Origin: Pedobacter sp. BAL39
GTDB taxonomy: Bacteria; Bacteroidota; Bacteroidia; Sphingobacteriales; Sphingobacteriaceae
NCBI RefSeq assembly: GCF_000170795.1
Contig: NZ_ABCM01000009.1
Span: 1 to 64,000, forward strand
Length of the DNA stretch: 64,000 nt
Direction: 5' to 3'
The notes under the pieces were generated by a model. It did no database searches. It had not been told where the DNA came from and saw only the letters and a list, made by a program, of their open reading frames with translations. The position numbers and the translations under genes were made by a program. Numbering within the stretch: the first letter of the stretch is position 1; each line of letters opens with the position of its first letter. This document shows positions 55,927 through 64,000 of this stretch, piece by piece.

Positions 55927-57600
55927 TTATATCTGGGTTGAAGAAGCACCACTACCCAGCTGGTCACTAAAAGAATTCGCATGGGCATAGTCAATCAACG
56001 AAACTTTATAATCCGTAGGCACAAAGCTTTTAGCCGTACTCAATGCCATACCGAGCTCGAATCGCAGCGGATAAGGTGTATGCAGCAAGCTTCCCTCAGG
56101 AATATAGGGAAAGCTCTCCATGTAAGACTGAGTCACGTTAGGCGCAACACGTCTATTGATATAAGCTCGGGTCAGCTGGTGCGGATGTTTCAAACCCGCT
56201 GCACCAAGCAGCTCAACAGCGCTGCCTACTGTCAGACGATGAAAGTTAAAAACCCTGACCTTCTTATCCTCCACGACGAGCCCTTTCATGAGGCTTTGAT
56301 CCTGCGTAGCCACACCGGTCGGACAAGTATTGCTGTTACACTCCAAAGCCTGGATACATCCGAGGGCGAACATCATGCCGCGTGCAGAATTACAAAGATC
56401 TGCACCAAGAGCAATATTTTTAACGAGGTCAAAACCAGATGAGATTTTCCCTGAGGCAATAATCTTGACATGTTGTTTCAGGTTAAAGCCGCTGAGCACA
56501 TCATACACAAAAGCTACTGCTTCCCGCAGAGGCATACCCACCGCATTCGAAAATTCTTGTGGTGCAGCACCCGTACCACCTTCACCACCATCAACAGTGA
56601 CAAAGTCAACCGTATCGCCAGTTTCCGCCATGGCCTTACATATCGCAAAGAATTCACTCTTGCGACCTATGCAAAGCTTTATGCCTACAGGTTTTCCACC
56701 AGACAGTTGTCTTAACTTTTTCACGAAGGCTACCAGCTCCAGGGGAGTTGAGAATGCGGCATGCGCAGGTGGTGAGATCACATCGAACCCTTCCTTCACC
56801 AGCCTGATGCGGGCAATTTCGGGCGTCACCTTTTTGGCCGGAAGGATTCCCCCGTGACCAGGCTTGGCACCCTGAGAAAGCTTGATTTCAATCATCTTGA
56901 CCTGTTCCGTGGCAGCGCGTTCCGCAAAAGCATCGAAGTTGAAACTACCATCATGATGCCTGCAGCCAAAATACCCAGTACCAATCTGCCAGATGAGGTC
57001 GCCTCCGGGGTTGGCGTGGTAATCGCTGATACCACCTTCACCTGTATTATGGGCAAAGCCACCTAACTTAGCACCTCCATTGAGTGCCAGGATTGCATTC
57101 TGACTTAAGGAACCGAAGCTCATGGCAGAGATATTATAAATACTTGCAGCGTATGGTTTTGTACATTCCGGGCCACCAACCAGGACACGTGGATTCTCAT
57201 CCAGCTCATGGTGACTGATGGCAGCGATGCTGTGGCTGAGCCATTCATAACCATTTTCATAGACGTCTAGCTGAGTACCAAAAGGGATGGTATCATTCTC
57301 CCGTTTCGCACGCTGATAGATGAGTGAGCGGTTCAACCTACTGAAAGGTTTACCGTTGGTGTCACTTTCCACAAAGTACTGATAAACCTTAGGCCTGAGG
57401 TCCTCCATAAAATAACGCAGGCGCCCTACTACAGGATAATTTCTGACGATACTATGTTTAGGCTGATACAGGTCATAGATACCCAGAAGCACCACGGGGC
57501 CTGTAAATATAAATGCCCAGATAAATGGAGGCCAGGCCAGGCTGATCATGACTGTTGCAGTCACCAAAAACGCAGCAATTGCAATAAATGCTTTTCTCAT
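55927..57600 (-). CDS. FMN-binding glutamate synthase family protein
   Basis: This is a 557-residue protein with two N-terminal hydrophobic helices (about residues 1-45), so it is probably membrane anchored. The main domain is the FMN-binding alpha/beta barrel of glutamate synthase (GltB-like). It includes [48 protein letters not shown] and the Cys-bearing [17 protein letters not shown]. The glutaminase and GltD partners are missing, so it may not make glutamate. The start is ATG 57600; an upstream in-frame start adds nine residues. Confidence 0.85.
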   Translation of the reverse strand: MRKAFIAIAAFLVTATVMISLAWPPFIWAFIFTGPVVLLGIYDLYQPKHSIVRNYPVVGRLRYFMEDLRPKVYQYFVESDTNGKPFSRLNRSLIYQRAKRENDTIPFGTQLDVYENGYEWLSHSIAAISHHELDENPRVLVGGPECTKPYAASIYNISAMSFGSLSQNAILALNGGAKLGGFAHNTGEGGISDYHANPGGDLIWQIGTGYFGCRHHDGSFNFDAFAERAATEQVKMIEIKLSQGAKPGHGGILPAKKVTPEIARIRLVKEGFDVISPPAHAAFSTPLELVAFVKKLRQLSGGKPVGIKLCIGRKSEFFAICKAMAETGDTVDFVTVDGGEGGTGAAPQEFSNAVGMPLREAVAFVYDVLSGFNLKQHVKIIASGKISSGFDLVKNIALGADLCNSARGMMFALGCIQALECNSNTCPTGVATQDQSLMKGLVVEDKKVRVFNFHRLTVGSAVELLGAAGLKHPHQLTRAYINRRVAPNVTQSYMESFPYIPEGSLLHTPYPLRFELGMALSTAKSFVPTDYKVSLIDYAHANSFSDQLGSGASSTQI

Positions 57601-57679
57601 AGGTATTAAATTAATAAAAAAGATCACAAAGAGAGCAATAATTCAGCTAATTCAGATCAAAGATTTTGTAATTTTACAT

Positions 57680-58300
57680 ATGCTTATCAAAATTTACCCT
57701 GAGAATCCGAACCCAAAAGCAATTGAACAGGCTGTTGAGGTATTAAAAAAAGGAGGAATCATCATCTATCCTACTGATACCGTGTATGGTCTGGGCTGCG
57801 ACATTACAAATCAGAAAGCGATCGAGCGCATCTGCAGGATTCGGGGCATCAAGCCTGAAAAAGCAAACTTCTCCTTTGTATGCTCCGATTTAAGGCACAT
57901 TTCCGACTACATCAAGCCAATAGACACAACCACTTTCCGTGTGTTGAAAAAAGCACTTCCAGGCCCATTTACCTTTATCCTGAATGCGAACAACAACGTG
58001 CCCAAGCTACTCAGCTCCAACAAAAAGACTGTAGGTATCAGGGTACCCGATAACGACATTGCACGGGAGATTGTACGTTTACTAGGCAACCCAATCCTGT
58101 CGACCTCCATTAAGGATGATGATGAGGTAATTGAATATTCTACCGATCCGGAGTTAATACATGAGAAATACGAAGATCGTGTAGATCTGGTGATTGATGG
58201 CGGTTATGGTGATAATGAGCCATCTACAGTTGTCGATTGTACCTCCGGCGAATTTGAAGTTATCCGTGAGGGTAAGGGAATACTGGATGACTACCTCTAA
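57680..58300 (+). CDS. Sua5/YciO/YrdC family protein (threonylcarbamoyl-AMP synthase-like)
   Basis: This 206-residue protein has the YrdC fold. [17 protein letters not shown] near residue 27 is the family hallmark, with later [14 protein letters not shown] and a GIRVPDN strand. Such proteins make threonylcarbamoyl-AMP for the t6A modification of tRNA, or are YciO homologues of unclear role. The start is ATG 57680, only 4 bases after a TAATTTTA box. A longer in-frame start from 57548 overlaps the divergent gene and was not used. Confidence 0.85.
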   Translation: MLIKIYPENPNPKAIEQAVEVLKKGGIIIYPTDTVYGLGCDITNQKAIERICRIRGIKPEKANFSFVCSDLRHISDYIKPIDTTTFRVLKKALPGPFTFILNANNNVPKLLSSNKKTVGIRVPDNDIAREIVRLLGNPILSTSIKDDDEVIEYSTDPELIHEKYEDRVDLVIDGGYGDNEPSTVVDCTSGEFEVIREGKGILDDYL

Positions 58301-58384
58301 CCACCCGGCAACGAGATACCCGCCATCATCCTGAATAAATTACAGTATAACGACGGGTAGTAAATCACATTGAGTAGTGCTGAG

Positions 58385-59152
58385 TCAGCCCCTGATCTTT
58401 TCTACGAAACGGTGGACACTTCCTTTTAGGTCTTGTGGATCCAGACTTTTCACAAAAGCGCTACCGATGATACCACCGTTAGCAAACTTACAGGCTTTAT
58501 CGAATGTTTCCCCGCTGCTGATGCCAAAGCCGATCATCGTTGGATGGTCAAGCTTCATTGCAGCGATTCTGGAAAAGTACGCCTCCGTCTGGTCAGACAC
58601 CTGCAGGTTCTGCCCCGTCGTAGCCGATGAGGACAACAGGTAGATGAAGCCGGTAGTCAGTCCGTCAATTTTGCGGATGCGTTCATCAGAAGTCTGTGGC
58701 GTCACCAGAAAGATATTAGTCAACCCATGTTTTTTAAAAACGTCCATATAAAGCTCCTCATACTCTACCATTGGCAGGTCTGGAACAATGCAGCCATCCA
58801 CGCCGACCTCAGCGCAGGATTTACAGAAATTGTCGACCCCATACTGCAGCATTGGGTTCACATACCCCATCAGCAATACCGGAATGTTAACTGTCTTACG
58901 CAGTTCCTTTAACTGACCAAAAAGCAGCTGAAGAGTCATCCCTGCATCAAGGGCCTCCTTACTGCTTGCCTGGATCACCGGTCCGTCCGCAACAGGGTCA
59001 GAATATGGGAAACCTATTTCCAGCAAGTCTGCACCGGCAAGCTCCAGTTCTTCTGCAATCTTCAGCGTATCGTTAAGACCGGGATAACCGGCAGTATAAT
59101 AAATGGATAATATGTTCTTTTTTTCCTGGAATAACTTATTTATTCTGTTCAT
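58385..59152 (-). CDS. trpA: Tryptophan synthase alpha subunit
   Basis: This 255-residue subunit splits indole-3-glycerol phosphate into indole and glyceraldehyde 3-phosphate, passing indole to TrpB. The catalytic Glu lies in ADLLEIGFPYSDPVADGP (about residues 35-52) and Asp in DGCIVPDLPMVE near 125. It is the last gene of the operon trpD-trpF-trpB-trpA, 8 bases after trpB. Confidence 0.95.
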   Translation of the reverse strand: MNRINKLFQEKKNILSIYYTAGYPGLNDTLKIAEELELAGADLLEIGFPYSDPVADGPVIQASSKEALDAGMTLQLLFGQLKELRKTVNIPVLLMGYVNPMLQYGVDNFCKSCAEVGVDGCIVPDLPMVEYEELYMDVFKKHGLTNIFLVTPQTSDERIRKIDGLTTGFIYLLSSSATTGQNLQVSDQTEAYFSRIAAMKLDHPTMIGFGISSGETFDKACKFANGGIIGSAFVKSLDPQDLKGSVHRFVEKIRG

Positions 59153-59160
59153 TGTAGCTG

Positions 59161-60345
59161 TTATAAATCAAAATATTTCATGTAGGTATCCATGTCTTTA
59201 TCACCCCTTCCGGAAAGACATACCACTACATTTTCATGGCTTGTAAATTTCATTTTCTCCAAATAGGCAAGTGCATGGGCGCTTTCAATTGCCGGAATGA
59301 TGCCTTCAAGCTGCGTAAGCAGTAGCCCTGCCTGCAGCGATTCATCATCAGTTACGGAGACATACTCGCCACGTCCACTTTTAAAAAGGTGAGCATGCTG
59401 GGGTCCGATACCCGGGTAGTCCAGTCCGGCGGAAACAGAGTAAGGCTCTACCACCTGTCCATCCGGGGTCTGCATCAGGATACTTCTGCTACCATGCAAC
59501 ACACCCTCTTTACCAAGCGCTGTTGTCGCCGCAGAATGACCACTATCCACCCCTTTTCCAGCAGCTTCCACCGCTACTAGCTTCACTTTTTCATCGGCCA
59601 GAAAATGATAAAACATCCCCATGGCATTACTTCCACCACCTACGCAGGCCAGTACATAGTCCGGTTGATCACTTCCCGTCTGTTCCAGCAATTGTTTTTT
59701 CGTTTCTTCAGAAATGATGGACTGGAAGATGGCCACCATGTCAGGGTACGGGTGTGGTCCTACCACTGAACCAATGATGTAGTGTGTATCCACGGGGTTA
59801 TTAATCCAGTCGCGCATGGCTTCATTCGTCGCATCTTTCAGCGTTTTACTACCTGAAGTGGCTGGGACCACCTTAGCACCGAGCATCTTCATTCTCGCTA
59901 CGTTTGGTGCCTGTCTTTTGATGTCGATCTCCCCCATATATACTACACATTCCAAACCGCGCAAGGCACATACCGTGGCTGTAGCTACACCATGCTGGCC
60001 GGCACCGGTTTCGGCAATGATCCGCTTTTTGCCCAGTCGCTCTGCAAGCAGAATCTGACCGATGGTATTGTTGATCTTATGCGCACCGGTATGGTTCAGG
60101 TCTTCTCTTTTCAGAAAGATATTTGCATTGTATTTCTGGGACAATCTTTTCGCAAGATACAATGGCGAAGGCCTGCCTACATAGTCTTTGAGCAGCTCAT
60201 GAAATTCCTTTTGAAAATTCTCATCGGCGATAATTTTCAGGTAGCTGTTCCTTAGTTCTTCCACATTTGGATAAAGCATTTCGGGGATATATGCCCCTCC
60301 GAAATCACCATAATATCCTTTTTCATTCACAAAATAACTCATCAT
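59161..60345 (-). CDS. trpB: Tryptophan synthase beta subunit
   Basis: This 394-residue PLP enzyme joins indole and serine to tryptophan. The PLP Lys lies in [10 protein letters not shown] near residue 85, and [10 protein letters not shown] and [15 protein letters not shown] follow. Two ATG codons (60345 and 60342) are possible starts. It follows trpF after 27 bases and precedes trpA by 8 bases. Confidence 0.96.
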   Translation of the reverse strand: MMSYFVNEKGYYGDFGGAYIPEMLYPNVEELRNSYLKIIADENFQKEFHELLKDYVGRPSPLYLAKRLSQKYNANIFLKREDLNHTGAHKINNTIGQILLAERLGKKRIIAETGAGQHGVATATVCALRGLECVVYMGEIDIKRQAPNVARMKMLGAKVVPATSGSKTLKDATNEAMRDWINNPVDTHYIIGSVVGPHPYPDMVAIFQSIISEETKKQLLEQTGSDQPDYVLACVGGGSNAMGMFYHFLADEKVKLVAVEAAGKGVDSGHSAATTALGKEGVLHGSRSILMQTPDGQVVEPYSVSAGLDYPGIGPQHAHLFKSGRGEYVSVTDDESLQAGLLLTQLEGIIPAIESAHALAYLEKMKFTSHENVVVCLSGRGDKDMDTYMKYFDL

Positions 60346-60372
60346 CTCTTTTTTTAAATTATTGTACAGGAA

Positions 60373-61092
<720 letters not shown>

Positions 61093-61138
61093 TCTGGTAC
61101 CTTGTTTTGTTTTGAGCTCTTTGTTGTTGTCAACTTCT

Positions 61139-62128
61139 TTAGACTGTCAGCAGTTTTTTGAAGCTATTCAATGCCCTTTTATTTATCAGTGATTCTTCAG
61201 CCTCATAAAAACAATCGGCGAAGGATTTTGAGGCATCAATGGTTTGAATGGCCAGTGCAGCATTACAAAGCACCACATTTACCTGTGCTTCTTCCCCTTC
61301 TCCATTTAGCACATTCATGAAAATTTTTGCAGAAGACTCTACCGTATCTCCACCCTTGATCAGTTGCTCATCAATCTCCTCAAATCCAAGATCTATAATT
61401 TTCGTCAGCGCTTCACCATTTTTGCTGAAAGTCTTGAAATCACAGGTCATCGATACTTCGTCAAAGCCATCCACAGCATGCAGGATCGTATAGTTTTTAT
61501 CTGTTTCCTGATATAGGTAAGCATAAAGTCGCGCGAGTTCCAGGCTAAAAACACCAACGATCTGATTTTTCGGCTGTGCAGGGTTCACCATTGGACCAAG
61601 CATATTAAAAAACGTCTTCACCCCCAGCTCTTTACGTATTGGAGCAACCGTTTTCATTGCCGGGTTGAACAAAGGGGCATGGAGAAAGCAGATCCCCGCA
61701 TGATCCAGACTGCGTTTCAGCAAGTCCTGATCATTGGTAAAGCTATACCCGAGGTATTCCATGACATTCGACGATCCGCAACCGGATGAAACACCGTAAT
61801 TACCATGTTTGGCCACCTTATGTCCGGCACCGGCCACGACAAAAGAAGCCAGCGTAGAAATGTTGAACGTATCCTTACCATCTCCACCTGTCCCGCATAG
61901 ATCTACAAGCTCATAGCTGGATAAATCTACCTTTATGCAGAGGTCGAGCATAGCATCCCTGAAGCCCTGCAATTCAGCTACAGTGATATTGCGCATACCA
62001 TAGGCCGTGATAAATGCGGCAATCTGCGAGGTATTGAATTCACCCAACGCAATTGAAGTGAGTATTTTCTGAGCTTCAGCCCTGCTGAAGCTTTTGTTTT
62101 CGAATAGGTGGTTAAGTATTTTCTTCAT
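61139..62128 (-). CDS. trpD: Anthranilate phosphoribosyltransferase
   Basis: This 329-residue enzyme transfers phosphoribose from PRPP to anthranilate. LCGTGGDGKDTFNIST (about residues 78-93) binds PRPP, and KHGNYGVSSGCGSSNVMEYLG near 108-128 is the anthranilate-binding region. It is the first gene of the trpD-trpF-trpB-trpA operon. A leader with an attenuator lies directly in front (62140-62263). Confidence 0.96.
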   Translation of the reverse strand: MKKILNHLFENKSFSRAEAQKILTSIALGEFNTSQIAAFITAYGMRNITVAELQGFRDAMLDLCIKVDLSSYELVDLCGTGGDGKDTFNISTLASFVVAGAGHKVAKHGNYGVSSGCGSSNVMEYLGYSFTNDQDLLKRSLDHAGICFLHAPLFNPAMKTVAPIRKELGVKTFFNMLGPMVNPAQPKNQIVGVFSLELARLYAYLYQETDKNYTILHAVDGFDEVSMTCDFKTFSKNGEALTKIIDLGFEEIDEQLIKGGDTVESSAKIFMNVLNGEGEEAQVNVVLCNAALAIQTIDASKSFADCFYEAEESLINKRALNSFKKLLTV

Positions 62129-62139
62129 GGGTATAAAAC

Positions 62140-62162
62140 AAAAAAGGTTGCCCTAAGCAACC
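62140..62162 (-). terminator. trp attenuator: transcription terminator
   Basis: On the minus strand GGTTGC (62162-62157) pairs with GCAACC (62151-62146) around TTAGG, followed by TTTTTT. It lies only 12 bases before the trpD ATG. Its 5' arm is also needed by the antiterminator, so the two structures exclude each other. Confidence 0.8.
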
Positions 62163-62208
62163 CTCAAAATATTTTTATGTAAGATAAAACGTTCAAACAG
62201 GGGGTTAC
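62157..62208 (-). promoter_or_regulatory. trp attenuator: antiterminator pairing
   Basis: GTAACCC (62208-62202), just after the leader stop codon, pairs with GGGTTGC (62163-62157) with one G-U wobble. This hides the 5' arm of the terminator. A ribosome stalled at the three Trp codons leaves GTAACCC free; one that reaches the stop codon would cover it. Confidence 0.65.
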
Positions 62209-62209
62209 A

Positions 62210-62263
62210 CTACGCTATTGCGTTGTGCCACCACCAAAGATTAAGTCCGTTTTGTTGTATCAT
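62210..62263 (-). CDS. trp operon leader peptide, WWW
   Basis: An 18-codon minus-strand reading frame encodes MIQQNGLNLWWWHNAIA and stops at TAG. Residues 10-12 are consecutive Trp codons. The frame lies between a promoter-like element and the attenuator structures, and is directly upstream of trpD. This is the arrangement of a classical trp leader. It is too short to be found by ordinary gene calling. The sequence is not homologous in detail to E. coli TrpL. Confidence 0.8.
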   Translation of the reverse strand: MIQQNGLNLWWWHNAIA

Positions 62264-62270
62264 TCTAAAG

Positions 62271-62302
62271 CAAATATGGAATTGTTTTCGCAAAGCAGCA
62301 AA
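62271..62302 (-). promoter_or_regulatory. Probable promoter of the trp leader
   Basis: On the minus strand TTTG (62302-62299) lies 20 bases from CATATTTG (62278-62271), one base off the -7 consensus. The leader ATG follows 7 bases later. Confidence 0.5.
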
Positions 62303-62321
62303 TGTTTCCTAAAAAAAATTT

Positions 62322-63182
62322 CTATCCATTGTTTTTAAGGAAATCAATGATCTCTCCATAAAGCTGATTTCTGCTGAAAACCATCTGACTGATCATACCT
62401 ACATGTTTTTTCCTTTTGATCTCGCGCAGGGTTACAGGAACATCATTAGTTTTCAATAGATTGGCCATCCTCTTCGACTGGATCTGTATCGCCGGATAAG
62501 TCCGATCTCCATAAAAAATGAGGTGAGGATTCTTCACATTTTCGATATAGTGTAATGGAGAGCCCAATATCCAGGTTGCAGGGTCATTGCTGAATGTACG
62601 CAAGAAGTTGTAGTAATTATCATCCTGTTCCGCATGACTCATGTACTCCCCCATATCCAGGCCAAAGGCATCATTGAGCACTACCCCCTTAATGTCGCCA
62701 TGAAAACCTACCGCTTTTAAATATTGCGGATCAGCATTGATCAGCTCAGCGAGATGTGCTCCTGCAGAATGCCCCATTAAAAAAATACGATCTGGATTTC
62801 CTCCATACTTCGCGATGTTTGCAGATACCCATTTTACCGCTGCTGCGCAGTCAGCGGCCATCTGTTTATATTGTTGCTCCGGGGCGAGGCCGTAGTTGAT
62901 GATGACCGTTACCACACCTTTCTTTGCCAGGTTCCTGCCAAGCCACCAATAAGTTTCCTTTTTACCGCTGCTCCAGGATCCGCCGTGAATAAAGATGAGT
63001 ACATCTGCCTGATCTCTCCCGTCAATGGACGTTACCGACTTTGATAAATCCTGATGATAAATATTGAGCTGCCGGCGCGAATCATTCATCGCATCTGTAT
63101 AGGCAATATTCTTAGACACCCGTACCTGTGCAGATACAGACAGTACAGAAATGGAAAACAACAGCATCATCAATATCTTCAT
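62322..63182 (-). CDS. Alpha/beta hydrolase (carboxylesterase-like)
   Basis: This 286-residue exported esterase has a signal peptide (1-19, ending near SVSAQ). HGGSW near residue 73 is the oxyanion-hole motif and GHSAGAHLAE (about 145-154) holds the nucleophilic Ser. The His is likely that in KKHVGM near the C-terminus. The fold resembles bacterial BD-FAE/feruloyl- or acetyl-esterases. The start is ATG 63182; an upstream in-frame extension of 30 residues lies in a degenerate 18-bp repeat and was not used. Confidence 0.82.
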   Translation of the reverse strand: MKILMMLLFSISVLSVSAQVRVSKNIAYTDAMNDSRRQLNIYHQDLSKSVTSIDGRDQADVLIFIHGGSWSSGKKETYWWLGRNLAKKGVVTVIINYGLAPEQQYKQMAADCAAAVKWVSANIAKYGGNPDRIFLMGHSAGAHLAELINADPQYLKAVGFHGDIKGVVLNDAFGLDMGEYMSHAEQDDNYYNFLRTFSNDPATWILGSPLHYIENVKNPHLIFYGDRTYPAIQIQSKRMANLLKTNDVPVTLREIKRKKHVGMISQMVFSRNQLYGEIIDFLKNNG

Positions 63183-63226
63183 TGAACAACAACATTTACC
63201 TTTCAACGCAATTATACATATTAACG

Positions 63227-63278
63227 CACTGACGCAGATGACCACACTGATACAGATTACCATACTGATCACCTACGA
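63227..63278. repeat. Degenerate 18-bp tandem repeat
   Basis: CACTGACGCAGATGAC (63227-63242) and CACTGATACAGATTAC (63245-63260) are spaced 18 bases apart, and a third partial copy begins at 63263. It is located in the 135-base gap between the esterase and the SDR gene. Confidence 0.5.
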
Positions 63279-63317
63279 GGCTGATCTAGATTATCGCACG
63301 GACATAGATCAGTACAT

Positions 63318-64000
63318 TTACTTGATCAGCGCATTCTTTTCTTTAGTGAAATGATTGAAGACCAATGTATCTGCCAGGCCCGGGAGCAATTTATTCAACC
63401 ATACGGTCAGCTTTCCCTGGCCAGTCATGATGAGTGTGCGTTTCCTGGCCGCCACTCCATTCACGATATTTTCAGCAACAGCTTCAGCGGTCATCATTTT
63501 CCCTTCTTCCATACTCGATTCTCCGTGTGCATGACCATCTTTGGCCAGCGCTGTCACGCGGATGTTGGAGGCAGTAAAGCCAGGGCAGGCCACCATCACA
63601 TGAACGCCTGTTTTCAGGAGCTCCGTACGTAAAGCTTCCATAAATCCATTCATAGCAAACTTGGAAGCCGAATAGCCTGTGCGTCCCGGTAGTCCACGAT
63701 AACCGGCAATAGAAGATACGCCAATGATGCTGCCTTTGGTTTTCAAAATCTCGGGCAGCGCATATTTTGTACAGTAAACCGCCCCCCAGAAGTTCACGTC
63801 CATTAGATTTCTAAGTACAGACAGGTCAAGTTCATCAAACAGTGCACGCATGGAAAGGCCTGCATTATTCACGAGGATATCAATTTGATTAAAAGTTACC
63901 ATTGCCTGTTTCACGATCAGCTCACAATCAGCTTCGTTGCTGACATCAGCCTGAACCGCTACTGCCCGGATTTGGTATTTTTTTTCCAGCTCTGCCGTAA
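63318..64000 (-). CDS. SDR family oxidoreductase, C-terminal part (cut by window edge)
   Basis: The frame stays open from the stop codon at 63318 to base 64000, so the N-terminal NAD(P)-binding TGxxxGxG motif is outside the window. Visible residues include AVQADVSNEADCELIV near the edge, DILVNNAGLSM, SSIAGYRGLPGRTGYSASKFAM with the Ser and the YxxxK pair, and a helical C-terminus. A GTG at 63914 could be taken as a start but is internal to the family sequence. It is a classical SDR of unknown substrate. Confidence 0.85.
   Translation of the reverse strand, partial: TAELEKKYQIRAVAVQADVSNEADCELIVKQAMVTFNQIDILVNNAGLSMRALFDELDLSVLRNLMDVNFWGAVYCTKYALPEILKTKGSIIGVSSIAGYRGLPGRTGYSASKFAMNGFMEALRTELLKTGVHVMVACPGFTASNIRVTALAKDGHAHGESSMEEGKMMTAEAVAENIVNGVAARKRTLIMTGQGKLTVWLNKLLPGLADTLVFNHFTKEKNALIK

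Noticed and set aside
57548-57679. Longer N-terminus for the Sua5/YrdC protein
   Set aside because: It overlaps the start of the divergent glutamate synthase-like gene and is not family sequence.
63318-63914. SDR gene starting at GTG 63914
   Set aside because: The frame continues to the window edge with family sequence upstream, so the gene is cut by the window and not short.

Overview
The window looks like chromosomal DNA of a Bacteroidota bacterium, most likely Sphingobacteriaceae and close to Pedobacter. This is inferred from an Oar-like TonB-dependent receptor, a Pedobacter-type TonB, type III glutamine synthetase, a short primary sigma factor without region 1.1, few Shine-Dalgarno sequences, and many promoters matching the Bacteroidetes pattern TTTG-N19-TAnnTTTG. 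No phage, transposase, integrase or CRISPR array was found. It reads as core genome with some accessory regulators and enzymes.

Layout. 1-6.7 kb: a truncated TraB/GumN gene, then a TolC/adaptor/RND efflux operon with a TetR repressor; a 14-bp operator-like repeat lies beside both. 7-18 kb: a small AraC protein, short-chain dehydrogenases, an RtcB-type RNA ligase, an AraC regulator, an ABC exporter, a cation/proton antiporter and an SGNH esterase. 18-26 kb: an acidic/basic secreted protein, RNase HI, tRNA-His, a GH31 glucosidase, fructose-1,6-bisphosphatase, a YfcE-like phosphoesterase, TrmN6 and TonB. 27-36 kb: type III glutamine synthetase, PurM, a ROK regulator, an MFS exporter with divergent LysR, and a CstB-like MBL-rhodanese fusion. 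36-46 kb: the large TonB-dependent receptor, dihydrolipoyl dehydrogenase, an MBL hydrolase, RpoD, long-form GAPDH and an aldo/keto reductase. 46-58 kb: M28 and S41 lipoprotein peptidases, a HAD/pre-ATP-grasp/LolD operon, SucC, an orphan histidine kinase, AsnRS, an FMN glutamate synthase-like protein and a Sua5/YrdC protein. 58-64 kb: a trpD-trpF-trpB-trpA operon, an esterase and a truncated SDR.

The most striking observation is a complete ribosome-mediated attenuator in front of trpD: a 17-residue leader peptide with three consecutive Trp codons, an antiterminator arm just after its stop codon, and a mutually exclusive terminator with a U tract. In the same operon, trpF carries seven copies of a hexanucleotide repeat encoding (Gly-Ala)7. 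trpE, trpG and trpC are not in the window. Other points of interest are a U-rich, G-poor segment with two tiny hydrophobic reading frames behind the histidine kinase, an 81-nt structured inverted repeat near asnS, a terminator that overlaps the promoter of the next gene (rpoD/gap), and several genes whose -7 promoter box sits only 5-8 nt before the start codon.

All functions are read from recognisable motifs. No database search was run.
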